A stretch of 56,572 nt of DNA from Paralactobacillus_A sp963926925 (GCA_963926925.1 CAWUZD010000042.1:1-56572), one strand, 5' to 3'; shown: positions 1 to 9,805, counted from the stretch's first letter. Notes: generated by a model from the sequence alone, not told the origin. Made by a program: numbers and translations.

Positions 1-643
1 CTAAAATTAACAAAAAGTTAGCAATACTATGCTTACGTTGTAACAAATACATCATAATAATAAATGGTAACAACATAATTGCTTGTAATTTCCAGGCTAA
101 AGAGATGCCATAAATAAACATCCCCCAAGCCCAATGATCACTATAAAAGCACCATAATGCACCAACAATAAATAAAGTATATAAAGCATCACATTGTAAC
201 CACACCATACTATTTAAAAAGACCGTTGGCAATATTAAAGTTGCTAAACATGGAAGCACAAAATCAAACCAATGTTTATGTTGCTTCAGACGATATGTAA
301 AACCACCGACTAAAAAGGCCAAAATAAAGTTAGTAATGCCACCAACAATTTTTAAAGCACCTTGGCAATTAAGATGCCATGTACTTAGCCATGCTAATAA
401 CGTTTGATAAGCAATATTATAATTACCAATTTGATGAGCTAATGCATGAAAATGTCCCTTCCTAACAAATTCATTCCACCATGGTTGTAAAAATGAATTA
501 AAGTCGGCTGATACTTCAGTAACGTCCAACTTCAGTCCAACACTGATATACAACCAAATTGTTAAAAATAACATAATAACTAAACAGACAACCGCAATAT
601 GTTTAGTTACCCAAGATAATATCTTTCTTTCACCATTTCGCAT
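1..643 (-). CDS. Membrane glycosyltransferase-like protein (GT-C type), 3' end outside window
   Basis: The reading frame runs from an ATG at 643 off the left edge, so only about 214 N-terminal residues are visible. A Shine-Dalgarno-like GAGGAAAG sits just upstream. The protein is a polytopic membrane protein: one helix near residues 16-33, an aromatic-rich extracytoplasmic loop with an acidic pair (VSADF), then several hydrophobic segments. This layout (short N-terminus, TM1, long first outer loop with acidic residues) resembles GT-C mannosyl/glucosyltransferase-like proteins that use lipid-linked sugars, but the family is inferred from architecture only. It is divergent from the YfhO gene with an 84 bp gap. 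Both may act in surface glycan decoration, and a shared promoter region is possible. Substrate unknown. Confidence 0.6.
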   Translation of the reverse strand, partial: MRNGERKILSWVTKHIAVVCLVIMLFLTIWLYISVGLKLDVTEVSADFNSFLQPWWNEFVRKGHFHALAHQIGNYNIAYQTLLAWLSTWHLNCQGALKIVGGITNFILAFLVGGFTYRLKQHKHWFDFVLPCLATLILPTVFLNSMVWLQCDALYTLFIVGALWCFYSDHWAWGMFIYGISLAWKLQAIMLLPFIIMMYLLQRKHSIANFLLIL

Positions 644-727
644 TATCTTTCCTCACATAGTAATTAGATTCTTATATAAATATGGTAACATTAAGATATA
701 GTTATTTTTAATAAGGCGTGAATTATT

Positions 728-3355
728 TTGAGAAAAAAGTTTAAATCTAAGCAATTCTTAATTTTATTAGCATTTATTTTGCCAATTATCTTAATGCTAG
801 GATACTTTATGTATCGTAAAATGTATCCATTTGGTAATTCTTCATTATTAACAGTTGATATGGGCCAAGAGTACGTTGACTTTTTCGCAATGTATCGCAA
901 TACTTTTTTACATCACTTTAGTACACTTTTCTATTCATTCAGTAGTGCACTTGGTAGTAGTATGTATGGAACATGGACATGCTATATCTTTAGTCCATTC
1001 AATTTAATTTTATTATTAACTCCTGGTAAATATCTTACTATTGGTATTATGATTATCACCCTCTTGAAAGTCGGTTGTATGGGTGCTGCATTTGCCTATT
1101 TCTTAACTAAGACAAAATGGGCTAAGGGTTATATGATTCCTTTATTAGGCGTTATTTACGCTTTAAATGGTTTCGCCATTGCTAATTTGCTTAACATGAT
1201 TTGGTTTGATGCCATGATCATTTTGCCATTTGTTGCTTTAGGAATTGAATACCTTGTTAAAAAACAACGTTGGTACGTCTATCCCATCGCTTTAGCTGCT
1301 ATTTTATTAATTGATTATTATATGGGATACATGGTATGTATCTTTGCTGTCTTGTACTTTATTTGGGCAGCAGTTCGTACTTATCAAGATACCAAAACCT
1401 TATGGCAAAATATTAAACAATTTGTTTTATCATCATTGTTAGCCGGTGTTTTATCATTAGTTGTTTTATTACCAACTTATTTGGAATTAAAACAATCAAA
1501 AATGAATTATAATCCGCAAACTGTTAAGTGGCGTTTTGAATATAATCCATTAGAAATGATTTCAAAATTTATCACTGGTTGCTTCAACTTCAACCAAATG
1601 CCTAAAGGCACACCTAATATCTTTGTAGGAATGTTAGTCATTATTGGGGTAGTATGTTACTTTACACGTAAGAATATCGCTCTTAAAGAGAAAATTGCTA
1701 CTTTATGTGTAAGTGCATTTCTAACATTATCAATGTGCTTTGCACCCCTTGACTTGTTCTGGCATGGCATGCAATTTCCAGTATGGTATCCATATCGTTT
1801 CTCATATGTTGTATGTTTTTGGTTAGTAGTCATTGCCGCTCGTGGTTTGAATAATTTCAAAGCATTATCAAAATTACAAATCTTATTAACAGTTGTTGTT
1901 CTTGGCTTTTTATATAGTTATAACTACATCAACATTAAAACCTTTGATTATTTACATAATTATCAAATTATTATTAGTAGTATTTTTGGCATTGCCTTTA
2001 TCATTTTATTAACTTACTTAAATAAAAACCGTAAGCTAATTATTTTAAGCATGCTAGTTTTAACGTGCTTTGAAATGACAGTGAACATGACACTTAGTCT
2101 TAATCCGATTAGTTATGTTAACCAAAGCGATTTTGCTCGTTATGTTACAACTTTACAAAGCGAAGTTAATCAATTTAAACCTAAGCAAAATCAATTTTAC
2201 CGGATTGGTAAAACATTCATGCGGAGTCGGGACGATGCTATGCAATGTGACTACTATGGGACTGATTTATTCGATTCCATGTTAAATCCCCTTGTTTCTC
2301 AATTCATGATAAATATGGGACAATCAGCGGGTGATAACTATACCGCTTATACTAATGGCACACTCGTTACTGATTCATTACTAGGAATTAAATATATTTT
2401 CCAAAATCGTAATGTCCCAGCAATGTTTGTCCAGCCTAACAACCAAAGTAATCCAATTTTACCAACATCTTCTTATCGTCCTGATTTATTAAAAGATGAT
2501 TACGTTGATCAATCAACATTAATAACTGTTTATAAGAATCCTGAAGCTTTATCATTAGGATTTGCTGCCAGTGATAAAATCTTAAAAACTACTTTACAAG
2601 CTGACCAACCAATTCAAAACCAAAATCGGATTATTGCAGGCTTAACTAATAATAAGACCAAATTATTTAAACAAGCACCTAATTTCCATGTTGTTATCTC
2701 CAACTTAAGATCAGTTGGTAATAATAAATATGTAAAAATTGATGACAACGATGCTGCTAGTGTAACAGTACCTTATCAAAATAATAATGATCCTCATTAC
2801 TTAACATTAGGACCAGCCTTTAATAATGATAACTTTAGTTTTACTTTCAATGGCAATAATGTTTCACAATATAGTACCTTTAATAATCCTGTTGTGATGG
2901 CATTATATGATGGTCAAGATACATTAAATGCCAATGATTCATTAGTCATCAATCTTAATAAAAATAGTGTCTGGTTACAGAACTTTAATTTGTATTACTT
3001 AAGTATGAGTGACTATCGCCATGCTATGAAATCATTACAAGCTAACCCTCTTCACTTAACTCACTTTAGTAATACTAAGATTACTGGTACTATTAACATT
3101 AAACAAAACCAAGTAATGATGACTACTATTCCATTTAACAAGGGATGGCATGCAACTGTTGATGGTAAACCTGTTAAGATTAAAAAAGCACTAAATACTT
3201 TTATTGCTATTCCAATGAGTAAAGGTCACCATGTAATTAAACTTTATTACCGGACCCCATTCTTAATCTTCAGTGCCATTATTTCTGCAATTGCATGGTT
3301 AGCATTATTAATTGTTTTCTTAATTAATAAAAAAGTAATTAAGATTAAAAAATAA
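728..3355 (+). CDS. yfhO: YfhO family membrane protein (GT-C glycosyltransferase)
   Basis: This 875-residue protein starts with TTG behind an AAGGCGTG ribosome site. About a dozen membrane helices fill the first 480 residues, followed by a large extracytoplasmic domain (about 490-845) and a last helix (about 849-870) with a Lys-rich tail. The first outer loop has the VDMGQEYVDFF motif with acidic residues typical of YfhO, and YSFSSALGSSMYGTW follows as in the family. B. subtilis YfhO is known to be involved in decorating lipoteichoic or wall teichoic polymers with sugar from undecaprenyl phosphate. The same role is inferred here. It lies alone, ends at a strong terminator, and is divergent from another glycosyltransferase-like gene. 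Confidence 0.85.
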   Translation: MRKKFKSKQFLILLAFILPIILMLGYFMYRKMYPFGNSSLLTVDMGQEYVDFFAMYRNTFLHHFSTLFYSFSSALGSSMYGTWTCYIFSPFNLILLLTPGKYLTIGIMIITLLKVGCMGAAFAYFLTKTKWAKGYMIPLLGVIYALNGFAIANLLNMIWFDAMIILPFVALGIEYLVKKQRWYVYPIALAAILLIDYYMGYMVCIFAVLYFIWAAVRTYQDTKTLWQNIKQFVLSSLLAGVLSLVVLLPTYLELKQSKMNYNPQTVKWRFEYNPLEMISKFITGCFNFNQMPKGTPNIFVGMLVIIGVVCYFTRKNIALKEKIATLCVSAFLTLSMCFAPLDLFWHGMQFPVWYPYRFSYVVCFWLVVIAARGLNNFKALSKLQILLTVVVLGFLYSYNYINIKTFDYLHNYQIIISSIFGIAFIILLTYLNKNRKLIILSMLVLTCFEMTVNMTLSLNPISYVNQSDFARYVTTLQSEVNQFKPKQNQFYRIGKTFMRSRDDAMQCDYYGTDLFDSMLNPLVSQFMINMGQSAGDNYTAYTNGTLVTDSLLGIKYIFQNRNVPAMFVQPNNQSNPILPTSSYRPDLLKDDYVDQSTLITVYKNPEALSLGFAASDKILKTTLQADQPIQNQNRIIAGLTNNKTKLFKQAPNFHVVISNLRSVGNNKYVKIDDNDAASVTVPYQNNNDPHYLTLGPAFNNDNFSFTFNGNNVSQYSTFNNPVVMALYDGQDTLNANDSLVINLNKNSVWLQNFNLYYLSMSDYRHAMKSLQANPLHLTHFSNTKITGTINIKQNQVMMTTIPFNKGWHATVDGKPVKIKKALNTFIAIPMSKGHHVIKLYYRTPFLIFSAIISAIAWLALLIVFLINKKVIKIKK

Positions 3356-3374
3356 TAATTATAATAAAAACATG

Positions 3375-3408
3375 AAAGCGTTAGTTTATCAAAACTAACG
3401 CTTTTTTT
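3375..3408 (+). terminator. Rho-independent terminator of yfhO
   Basis: A 13 bp perfect stem (AAAGCGTTAGTTT and its complement, 3375-3404) with a 4 nt loop is followed by a run of T. It is 20 bp after the yfhO stop. Confidence 0.85.
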
Positions 3409-3417
3409 ATACAAAAA

Positions 3418-3446
3418 AAGTTTGATGCTGAGGAAACATCAAACTT
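3418..3446 (-). terminator. Second minus-strand terminator-like hairpin
   Basis: A 10 bp stem (AAGTTTGATG / CATCAAACTT) is followed on the minus strand by seven T. It lies downstream of another minus-strand terminator (3551-3609), so it is either a back-up for the exporter transcript or the end of an unseen short RNA. I see no convincing gene between the two. Confidence 0.6.
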
Positions 3447-3550
3447 AAATGTAGTTTAGATCTATGATTCATTAGTGAGCTTAGAGTTGAAAAATTTTAC
3501 CTCATTTATCACTTCTTTGTTTTTTTCATAAAATTATTAATTAATAAAAA

Positions 3551-3609
3551 AATCTGATGCGCCTACTAGCCCTAATTAAATAATTAGAAATAGTAGACGT
3601 CATCAGATT
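3551..3609 (-). terminator. Long terminator hairpin downstream of the MFS exporter
   Basis: On the minus strand AATCTGATG-A-CGTCTACTA pairs with TAGTAGGCGCATCAGATT: about 18 bp with one bulged A and one G-U pair, and an inner CTAATT/AATTAG stem. Seven T follow. The G-U pair is only possible on the minus strand, so this is read as the end of the exporter transcript. A smaller hairpin (GGCGA/TCGCC, 3628-3643) precedes it and repeats the core GATGACGT. Confidence 0.75.
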
Positions 3610-3704
3610 CTTTACAAACCGTTTAATGGCGAACGTCATCGCCCGTTATTAATAATTTTATGTTATTAGTATAATAACATAGTTATGATAGCATTTACAA
3701 GCCT

Positions 3705-5267
3705 TTATTTAGGCAAAATAAAGGTTAATAGCAAACTAACTAATAAGATAGCTGCAGCCACACCCATTGTTTTAACAATACTATGTGTGAAACTATGACT
3801 CAACTTAGTAGTAATTGTTTGCTTTAAATTAGTTTGCATATGACTTTCTTTAATGACAGTGATTGTTGAACCAGCTGAAGAAATAACTGATTTTTCAATT
3901 CCAGTTGTTGCTGTCGTTGGTAAACCTGTATCCTTTAATGTTCCAGGAATATCATGCCATAAGAAGGTTACAAAAATAGTACCAATAATTGCAACACCTA
4001 GTGCTGAACCTAATTGCCGTACTGTTGATTGAATTGATGAACCTTGACCAGCTTCATTATCAGGTACTTCTGACATTACAATTGATGTCAATTGGGCAGA
4101 AGCAAAACCTAAACCTAAACCATAAATAAGTAACCATAATGCAATCAACCAAACACTTGAAGCAGGTTTAATAGTAAAGAAGAAACCAAACAAACTAATA
4201 ACTTCTAAGAATAAACCAGTTGTAACAACAACTGCTGGTGAAGTCTTTTTAACAAATGGTGTTGCCATCCCACCAGCAAAGAATGCGCCGATACCCATTA
4301 ATGAAAGCAATAAGCCTGATTTCATTGCACTCATGAACAAAACATTTTGTAAATACAATGGTAATAAGAAAAGCAAACCAAATTCACCAATCGCAACAAT
4401 ACATGCAATCAAATTACCAACTGCAAAACTCTTAAATTTGAACAATGGTAAAGCAATCAAAACTGACTTATGTTTCTTAATTAAATATGATTCCCATAAA
4501 AGCAGAACGATTAATGCGATAATACCGACACCAAGTGCATAAGGAATAATTGATAATTTGCCAATTGTAACGGCACCAGCCTTAGGTGTCCACCAACCAT
4601 AATCTTTGCCTTCAATTAATCCATAAACAATACTACCAAAAGTAATGATTGATAAGATTAAACCAACAAAGTCAAACATCCCTTGTTGTTTCTTACCATA
4701 GGTTTCAGGAATAAAGAATGCAGCACCAATGATAATAATCAAGCCAATAGGAATATTAATCCAAAAGACCCAACGCCATGTTAGGTAAGTTGTAAAGAAA
4801 CCACCTAATAATGGTCCAATAGCAGCCATTCCAGAAATAACTGAACCCCATACTGCAAAGGCAATAATCCGATCATGCCCTTTAAAAATAGTATTAACGG
4901 TTGATAACGTCGTTGGTAAAGTAATTGCTCCACCAATACCTTGGATAAAACGAGCAACTAACATAAATTTAAGGTCATTAGCTAAACTAGCCATGATTGA
5001 ACCAATAATAAATGTAATAACACCAATAATTAATAACCGTTTACGACCAAAAATATCAGCAATTTTCCCAGTACTAATTAACAAAGCTGAAAAAATTAAT
5101 GAATATATTGTGACAATCCATTCGGCATTAGTAAAGCCAAAATGAAGATCTTTCATAATTACTGGTAAGGATACATTAACAATTGTCCCATCAATAACAA
5201 TTAATGATACTGATAAGGCAAGAAATGTTAATGCCTTCCATTTTTGAAGTGGTTTATTTGTTGTCAT
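3705..5267 (-). CDS. MFS multidrug exporter, DHA2 (EmrB/QacA-type), 14 TM
   Basis: This 520-residue protein has about 14 hydrophobic helices. It carries the loop 2-3 signature GKIADIFGRKRLL (about residues 67-79), an early membrane Asp (LIVIDGTIVNVSLP) and an LGGFFTTYLTWRWVFWINIP region, all typical of drug:H+ antiporter family 2. Such proteins expel lipophilic cations, dyes, bile or antibiotics using the proton gradient; the substrate cannot be read from sequence. ATG is preceded by AAAAGGA. No TetR/MarR regulator is adjacent. It is separated from aspD by a strong terminator and so is probably its own transcript. Confidence 0.9.
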   Translation of the reverse strand: MTTNKPLQKWKALTFLALSVSLIVIDGTIVNVSLPVIMKDLHFGFTNAEWIVTIYSLIFSALLISTGKIADIFGRKRLLIIGVITFIIGSIMASLANDLKFMLVARFIQGIGGAITLPTTLSTVNTIFKGHDRIIAFAVWGSVISGMAAIGPLLGGFFTTYLTWRWVFWINIPIGLIIIIGAAFFIPETYGKKQQGMFDFVGLILSIITFGSIVYGLIEGKDYGWWTPKAGAVTIGKLSIIPYALGVGIIALIVLLLWESYLIKKHKSVLIALPLFKFKSFAVGNLIACIVAIGEFGLLFLLPLYLQNVLFMSAMKSGLLLSLMGIGAFFAGGMATPFVKKTSPAVVVTTGLFLEVISLFGFFFTIKPASSVWLIALWLLIYGLGLGFASAQLTSIVMSEVPDNEAGQGSSIQSTVRQLGSALGVAIIGTIFVTFLWHDIPGTLKDTGLPTTATTGIEKSVISSAGSTITVIKESHMQTNLKQTITTKLSHSFTHSIVKTMGVAAAILLVSLLLTFILPK

Positions 5268-5327
5268 TATAATGTCCTTTTATGTAAAAATTTTATACAT
5301 CTTTCATTATAAAGAATTTAGCAAAAT

Positions 5328-5367
5328 AAAAAAGATAATTTTTCCAAATGGAAAAATTATCTTTTTT
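5328..5367 (-). terminator. Terminator of aspD
   Basis: An 18 bp perfect stem (5328-5345 with 5350-5367) with an AAAT loop has T-rich flanks on both strands. It isolates aspD from the downstream MFS gene. Confidence 0.85.
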
Positions 5368-5383
5368 ATTATTATCGCTATTA

Positions 5384-6979
5384 TTAATGTTGTGATGCTA
5401 AATATTCTTGATGATATTCATCTAGCAACTTAATAATTGTAGTACCAATCTTTTGATAATCATCTAAAACTAAGTTGGCTTCAGATACCCGTAAATTATC
5501 ATCCTTAGCACCAAAGCCACGACCATACATTAAGACAATTCCATATTCCTCAGCTAAACGTACTAAGAAATCAAGTGGTGAATAATTATCCTTTAAGTAA
5601 TTACGAAAATCTTTATCATACTTAGTTTCAGCAAGACGATAAACATCAATCATTGCATAATAATTGGTATTATACTTACTCTTCTCAATTGGTAAACTTA
5701 ATGCTTCATATAATTCATCATAACGTGCATTAACTACTTGCTGTGACGTTACAATATATTTATCAGTTTTACCTTTCAAGATTAAATGTGTTAAAGCAAA
5801 TAAGGCTGATAAAATTTGTTGTGGCGTTGATAATCCTGAAGTATGATATAAACCAATCGAACGACTATCTGCAACAATCCGATCAATAAACTTCATCCGA
5901 TTAGGATGTAACCGAACAACACCATAACGTTTTGTTAATTCTTGTTGTTCATCAGCTGGTAAATCACGAATTATTTTATCAAATACATTGTCTTTATTAG
6001 CAGCAATTGCACCTAAACGCCAGCCAGTAACGCCAAAAAGCTTAGAAAATGAATATACCAATAATGTATTATGTGGAGCAACACTATAAACACTTTGGAA
6101 ATCTTCAGCAAATGTTCCATAAACATCATCAGTAATAATAATCAAATTAGGATTCTTTTCGACAGCACGTTTAATACATGCCAATGAACGTTCAGTTAAA
6201 GCACGTGAACCCGGATTACTTGGATTTACCAAGAAGAAAGCTTTGATATCAGGATCCTGTAATTTTAATAGTTCTTCACTATCTAATTCCCAATTGTGTG
6301 ATTCTTCAGAACTTAAATCAATTTCAACTAATTTATAATCATTCAAAATTGGAATCTCTAAGTAAGGAGTAAAAATTGGCGTATTAATCGCAATTTTATC
6401 ACCTGGTTTAAGCAAATGATTTTCTTTTAATGAATGGAAAAGATAAACAATTGCTGCAGTTCCTCCTTCAGTTAAAAAGAGATCAGTTTGATCAGCTAAA
6501 GGTTCACCAGCATATAAAACTTCTTGTAAATACTTATTAATAATCTTTTCAGTATATTTTAGAACCCGACTAGGAGTTGGATAAGTGTTACCAATTACAC
6601 CATTAGTAAATTCAGCAATTACTTCATCCATATCGCTAAATTTCATGTCATTTTTAAGATATTCAAAAACATCCATTAAAAATTTATCGATTTCATTATC
6701 ATCAGGATCTAAAAATTTGCAAAAACGTTCAGCAATGCCTTTTTGTTCAATATAACCAGCTAAATCACCATTATTAATGGTACGCCGCGATTCATTAACA
6801 CCAAATTCTATTAACCGGGCTTGGGCTAAACGTCCTTTAGTATTAATCCAGTTAGGATTACCACGACCAGCATCTAACAAAGGTGCATTTAATTGATTAT
6901 TTTGAGCGATATCAATCATTTTTTCACTAATTTCAAACGCACTAATATGTGATAATGCTTTTTCTTTAGCTTCATCCAT
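5384..6979 (-). CDS. aspD: Bifunctional aspartate aminotransferase / aspartate 4-decarboxylase
   Basis: The 531-residue length fits the aspartate beta-decarboxylase (EC 4.1.1.12) class rather than ordinary 390-residue aminotransferases. It is a fold-type I PLP enzyme: Schiff-base lysine in YSFSKLFGVTGWRLG (K313), TDDVYGTF for the PLP-binding Asp/Tyr, and a C-terminal LRVSEANL Arg motif for the carboxylate. The enzyme turns L-aspartate into L-alanine and CO2, consuming a proton. In other lactic acid bacteria it can work with an AspT aspartate:alanine exchanger, which is not in this window. It sits just downstream of arcD, where some lactobacilli carry the aminotransferase arcT, but the arcD terminator suggests its own promoter. 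ATG is preceded by GAAGGGAG. Confidence 0.9.
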   Translation of the reverse strand: MDEAKEKALSHISAFEISEKMIDIAQNNQLNAPLLDAGRGNPNWINTKGRLAQARLIEFGVNESRRTINNGDLAGYIEQKGIAERFCKFLDPDDNEIDKFLMDVFEYLKNDMKFSDMDEVIAEFTNGVIGNTYPTPSRVLKYTEKIINKYLQEVLYAGEPLADQTDLFLTEGGTAAIVYLFHSLKENHLLKPGDKIAINTPIFTPYLEIPILNDYKLVEIDLSSEESHNWELDSEELLKLQDPDIKAFFLVNPSNPGSRALTERSLACIKRAVEKNPNLIIITDDVYGTFAEDFQSVYSVAPHNTLLVYSFSKLFGVTGWRLGAIAANKDNVFDKIIRDLPADEQQELTKRYGVVRLHPNRMKFIDRIVADSRSIGLYHTSGLSTPQQILSALFALTHLILKGKTDKYIVTSQQVVNARYDELYEALSLPIEKSKYNTNYYAMIDVYRLAETKYDKDFRNYLKDNYSPLDFLVRLAEEYGIVLMYGRGFGAKDDNLRVSEANLVLDDYQKIGTTIIKLLDEYHQEYLASQH

Positions 6980-7042
6980 TATAATGACTCCCTTCTTTTC
7001 TCATGTTCATTGTATCGCAATTAACTCATACTTCATAAAAAA

Positions 7043-7072
7043 AAGAGTGAATAGATAAATCTATTCACTCTT
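7043..7072 (-). terminator. Terminator of arcD
   Basis: A 14 bp stem (AAGAGTGAATAGAT) with a tiny loop is followed by a T run on the minus strand. Confidence 0.85.
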
Positions 7073-7106
7073 ATCTTATATAATTGCAGTTTACAATATC
7101 TTACGA

Positions 7107-8555
7107 TTATGAACCACTAATCTTGATCTTGCCAAGGATTAATAATCCAATTGCGATGATACCCATTACTACAAAGAAGATAGCCCAGCATAATTCAACT
7201 GGTCCAAATACTTTCTTAGCATGGTTATCATGTTTTTGTAAGTAGATGTACAAAGGTACACCAACACCGAACAAGATCATTAATAACATTAAGTTAGTGT
7301 AGCCAGCAGCGTATACTAACCATACAGTATAAATACTTGCAACGATACCAATGAAGATGTTACCTGCACGTCCTGGTGTTCCAGCTGGTTCTTGTACTGA
7401 GAACTTCAATTGATAGAATGCTGAGAACATGTAAGGAATCAAGATAGCAGCTGTAGAAATTGTGTAGAACAATTGGTAAGCAGATGATGTTACCAAGAAT
7501 GTTAAAATAAAGATTTCTGTAGCTACGTTAGTGATGATCAATGATGTAACTGGTGCATGATGTTTGTTTTCTTTTGCAAAGAACTTAGGGAATGTACCAG
7601 TCTTAGCAGCTTCATAAGGAACTTGGCCAGCAAACATTGTCCATGATAACCAAGCACCAGCAACTGAGATGATTAAACCTAAGTTAACAACAACAGCGCC
7701 CCATTTACCTACAACATGTTCTAACAATGCAGCCATAGCTGGTTGTGACAAGTTAGCAACTTGAGCACGACGCATAACACCTAATGAAAGCAATGTTACT
7801 AACATGTAAATCAAGATAACAGTAACAATACCTAAAATGGTAGCAGTACCGATATCCTTACGACGTTTTGCACGACCTGAGAAGACAACCGCACCTTCAA
7901 CACCGATAAATACCCATACAGTTACAAGCATTGTACCACGAACTTGATTCATAACATCTGAGAATGCAAAATGACCACTTGGAGTCATCCAGAATCCTGA
8001 TGTAAATACATTCAATCTGAATGCAACAATCATTACAACGATGAATAAGAACAATGGAACTAATTTAGCAATTGTAACAATTGTATTAATGAATGATGCT
8101 GATTCTGCACCTTGTAAAAGTAAGAAATGGCATCCCCATAAAATAATTGATGCTACAATAATTGACCAAATATTTTGACCATTGCCAAATACTGGTAAGA
8201 AGTAACCTACGGAACTCATAAGTAATGTTGCGTAACCAACGTCACCTAACCAAGCAGATGCCCAGTAACCCCATGCGGAGTTAAAGCCCCAGTACTTACC
8301 AAAACCTTCTTCAGCGTAACTATAAATACCTGCATCAAGGTCTTGACGTTTCATTGACAAGTTCTTGAAGCTCAAAGCCAAGAAAATCATACCAACACCA
8401 GCGATAATCCATCCAATAAGGATAGCACCGGCACCGGCTGGTACTCCGGCCATGTTTTGCATTAAGTCGAAAACCCCACCACCGATGATTGAGCCGACAA
8501 CTAAGGCGGTCAATTCAAGGAGGTTTAACTTTCCAGCAGATTTCTCTTCACTCAT
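7107..8555 (-). CDS. arcD: APC-family arginine:ornithine antiporter
   Basis: The 482-residue protein has about 12 TM helices. It shows the amino acid/polyamine antiporter signature GSIIGGGVFDLMQNMAG in TM1 and SYAEEGFGKYWGFNSAWGYW in TM3, both typical of basic amino acid/ornithine exchangers. Position downstream of arcA, arcB and arcC supports exchange of external arginine for internal ornithine. ATG is preceded by GAGGGG. Hairpins in the arcC-arcD gap could lower or decouple its expression. The alternative is another basic amino acid antiporter of the same family, since the substrate is assigned largely from context. Confidence 0.88.
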   Translation of the reverse strand: MSEEKSAGKLNLLELTALVVGSIIGGGVFDLMQNMAGVPAGAGAILIGWIIAGVGMIFLALSFKNLSMKRQDLDAGIYSYAEEGFGKYWGFNSAWGYWASAWLGDVGYATLLMSSVGYFLPVFGNGQNIWSIIVASIILWGCHFLLLQGAESASFINTIVTIAKLVPLFLFIVVMIVAFRLNVFTSGFWMTPSGHFAFSDVMNQVRGTMLVTVWVFIGVEGAVVFSGRAKRRKDIGTATILGIVTVILIYMLVTLLSLGVMRRAQVANLSQPAMAALLEHVVGKWGAVVVNLGLIISVAGAWLSWTMFAGQVPYEAAKTGTFPKFFAKENKHHAPVTSLIITNVATEIFILTFLVTSSAYQLFYTISTAAILIPYMFSAFYQLKFSVQEPAGTPGRAGNIFIGIVASIYTVWLVYAAGYTNLMLLMILFGVGVPLYIYLQKHDNHAKKVFGPVELCWAIFFVVMGIIAIGLLILGKIKISGS

Positions 8556-8619
8556 GCTGTTTCGCCCCTCTATAATAAATTTTTATATATAAACATATAA
8601 ACGAATTAATAATAGCGAT

Positions 8620-8676
8620 GTTTGAGTCATAATGACTCAAACAAATATAAGAACTGCTTTTGACAACAGTTCTTAT
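8620..8676 (-). terminator. Two tandem hairpins between arcC and arcD
   Basis: Two perfect inverted repeats lie here: an 11 bp stem at 8620-8642 and a 10 bp stem at 8647-8676 (ATAAGAACTG). Neither has a long T tract on the minus strand. They look like partial terminators or RNA stabilisers that set the arcC/arcD ratio rather than a clean transcript end. Confidence 0.5.
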
Positions 8677-8687
8677 CTAAAAACATA

Positions 8688-9632
8688 TTAGTCTTTAGTG
8701 ATAATAGTACCTGCACCTTCACTTAAGAACTTATCAACGTTTTCAAGTGATGTGATAACTGCTTGACCACTTGGTTTGTTTTCAACGAAGTTAATAGCAG
8801 CTTGTACTTTTGGTAACATTGAACCCTTTGCAAATTCGCCTGCTTCAATGTATGGCTTCAAATCTGCAACAGTTACATGTTCCAATTTCTTTTGATCTGG
8901 TTTGTTGAAGTGTACGTATACATTGTCAACAGCAGTCAAAATAATTAACATATCAGCATCGATTAATTCAGCTAATTTTGATGAAGCTGAGTCTTTATCG
9001 ATAACGGCTTCACGGCCTACTAAACGGTCGCCTTCCTTAACAACTGGAACACCACCGCCGCCACATGCTACAGGAATTACACCTGCTTCTAACATAGCGT
9101 TAACAACTTTGTATTCTTTAACACCAGTTGGCTTTGGTGATGGAACAACGCGACGATAGCCACGACCAGCATCTTCAACATACTTGAAGTCTGGATGTTC
9201 GCTTTGTTTTTGTTCCATTTCTTCTTTAGTGTAGAATGGGCCAACTGGCTTTGAAGGATCTGTGAAAGCTGGATCGTCTGCAGCAACTTCAACTTGTGTT
9301 ACGATTGTTGCAACATCCTTATTGATTCCATGCTTTGCTAATGCTTCATCTAAAGCATTTTCTAACCAGTAACCAATGCTACCTTGTGTCATAGCAACAG
9401 CTGTGTCTAATGGCATTGCTGGGTTCTTTGGTGTTGAACCTGCTTCTTGTTGTAACAATAAGTTACCAACTTGTGGACCATTACCATGAGCGATAACTAA
9501 TTGATCACCATTTTCAACGAAGCTTACTAAAAATTCAGCAGTTTTACGCAATGCTTCTTTTTGAGCAGCTGCAGATGGATCATCTGTCAAGATTGCGTTA
9601 CCGCCTAAAGCAACTACAATTTTCTTTCCCAT
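8688..9632 (-). CDS. arcC: Carbamate kinase
   Basis: The 314-residue length is as expected. It begins KIVVALGGNAIL and has AHGNGPQVGNLLLQQE for carbamoyl phosphate/nucleotide binding, then CGGGGVPVV and DKDSASSKLAELIDAD of the amino acid kinase fold. It makes ATP, CO2 and ammonia from carbamoyl phosphate, the last step of the arginine deiminase pathway. ATG is preceded by AAAGGGA. It is preceded by the arcB terminator and a gap of about 195 bp with a cre-like site, so it may be transcribed partly from its own promoter. Confidence 0.97.
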   Translation of the reverse strand: MGKKIVVALGGNAILTDDPSAAAQKEALRKTAEFLVSFVENGDQLVIAHGNGPQVGNLLLQQEAGSTPKNPAMPLDTAVAMTQGSIGYWLENALDEALAKHGINKDVATIVTQVEVAADDPAFTDPSKPVGPFYTKEEMEQKQSEHPDFKYVEDAGRGYRRVVPSPKPTGVKEYKVVNAMLEAGVIPVACGGGGVPVVKEGDRLVGREAVIDKDSASSKLAELIDADMLIILTAVDNVYVHFNKPDQKKLEHVTVADLKPYIEAGEFAKGSMLPKVQAAINFVENKPSGQAVITSLENVDKFLSEGAGTIITKD

Positions 9633-9709
9633 TGTATATGTCCCTTTCTGGAAATATTTAGTTTAATTAAGTCCTTGACTTAAAAACTAACCTTCTATAG
9701 TTTAGCATA

Positions 9710-9723
9710 TTTAACCGCTTACT
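9710..9723 (-). promoter_or_regulatory. cre-like site upstream of arcC
   Basis: AGTAAGCGGTTAAA on the minus strand matches the CcpA cre consensus TGWNANCGNTNWCA at 12 of 14 positions. Carbon catabolite control of arginine deiminase genes by CcpA is known in lactic acid bacteria; binding here is inferred. Confidence 0.45.
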
Positions 9724-9778
9724 TCTATATTAAATTAGTAATTTAAAGAATTTATTTTACAAATATTTTGCATAAAAA

Positions 9779-9805
9779 AAGAAGGTATACAATGTATACC
9801 TTCTT
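9779..9805 (-). terminator. Terminator of arcB
   Basis: A 13 bp stem AAGAAGGTATACA and its complement is followed by seven T on the minus strand. Confidence 0.85.
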
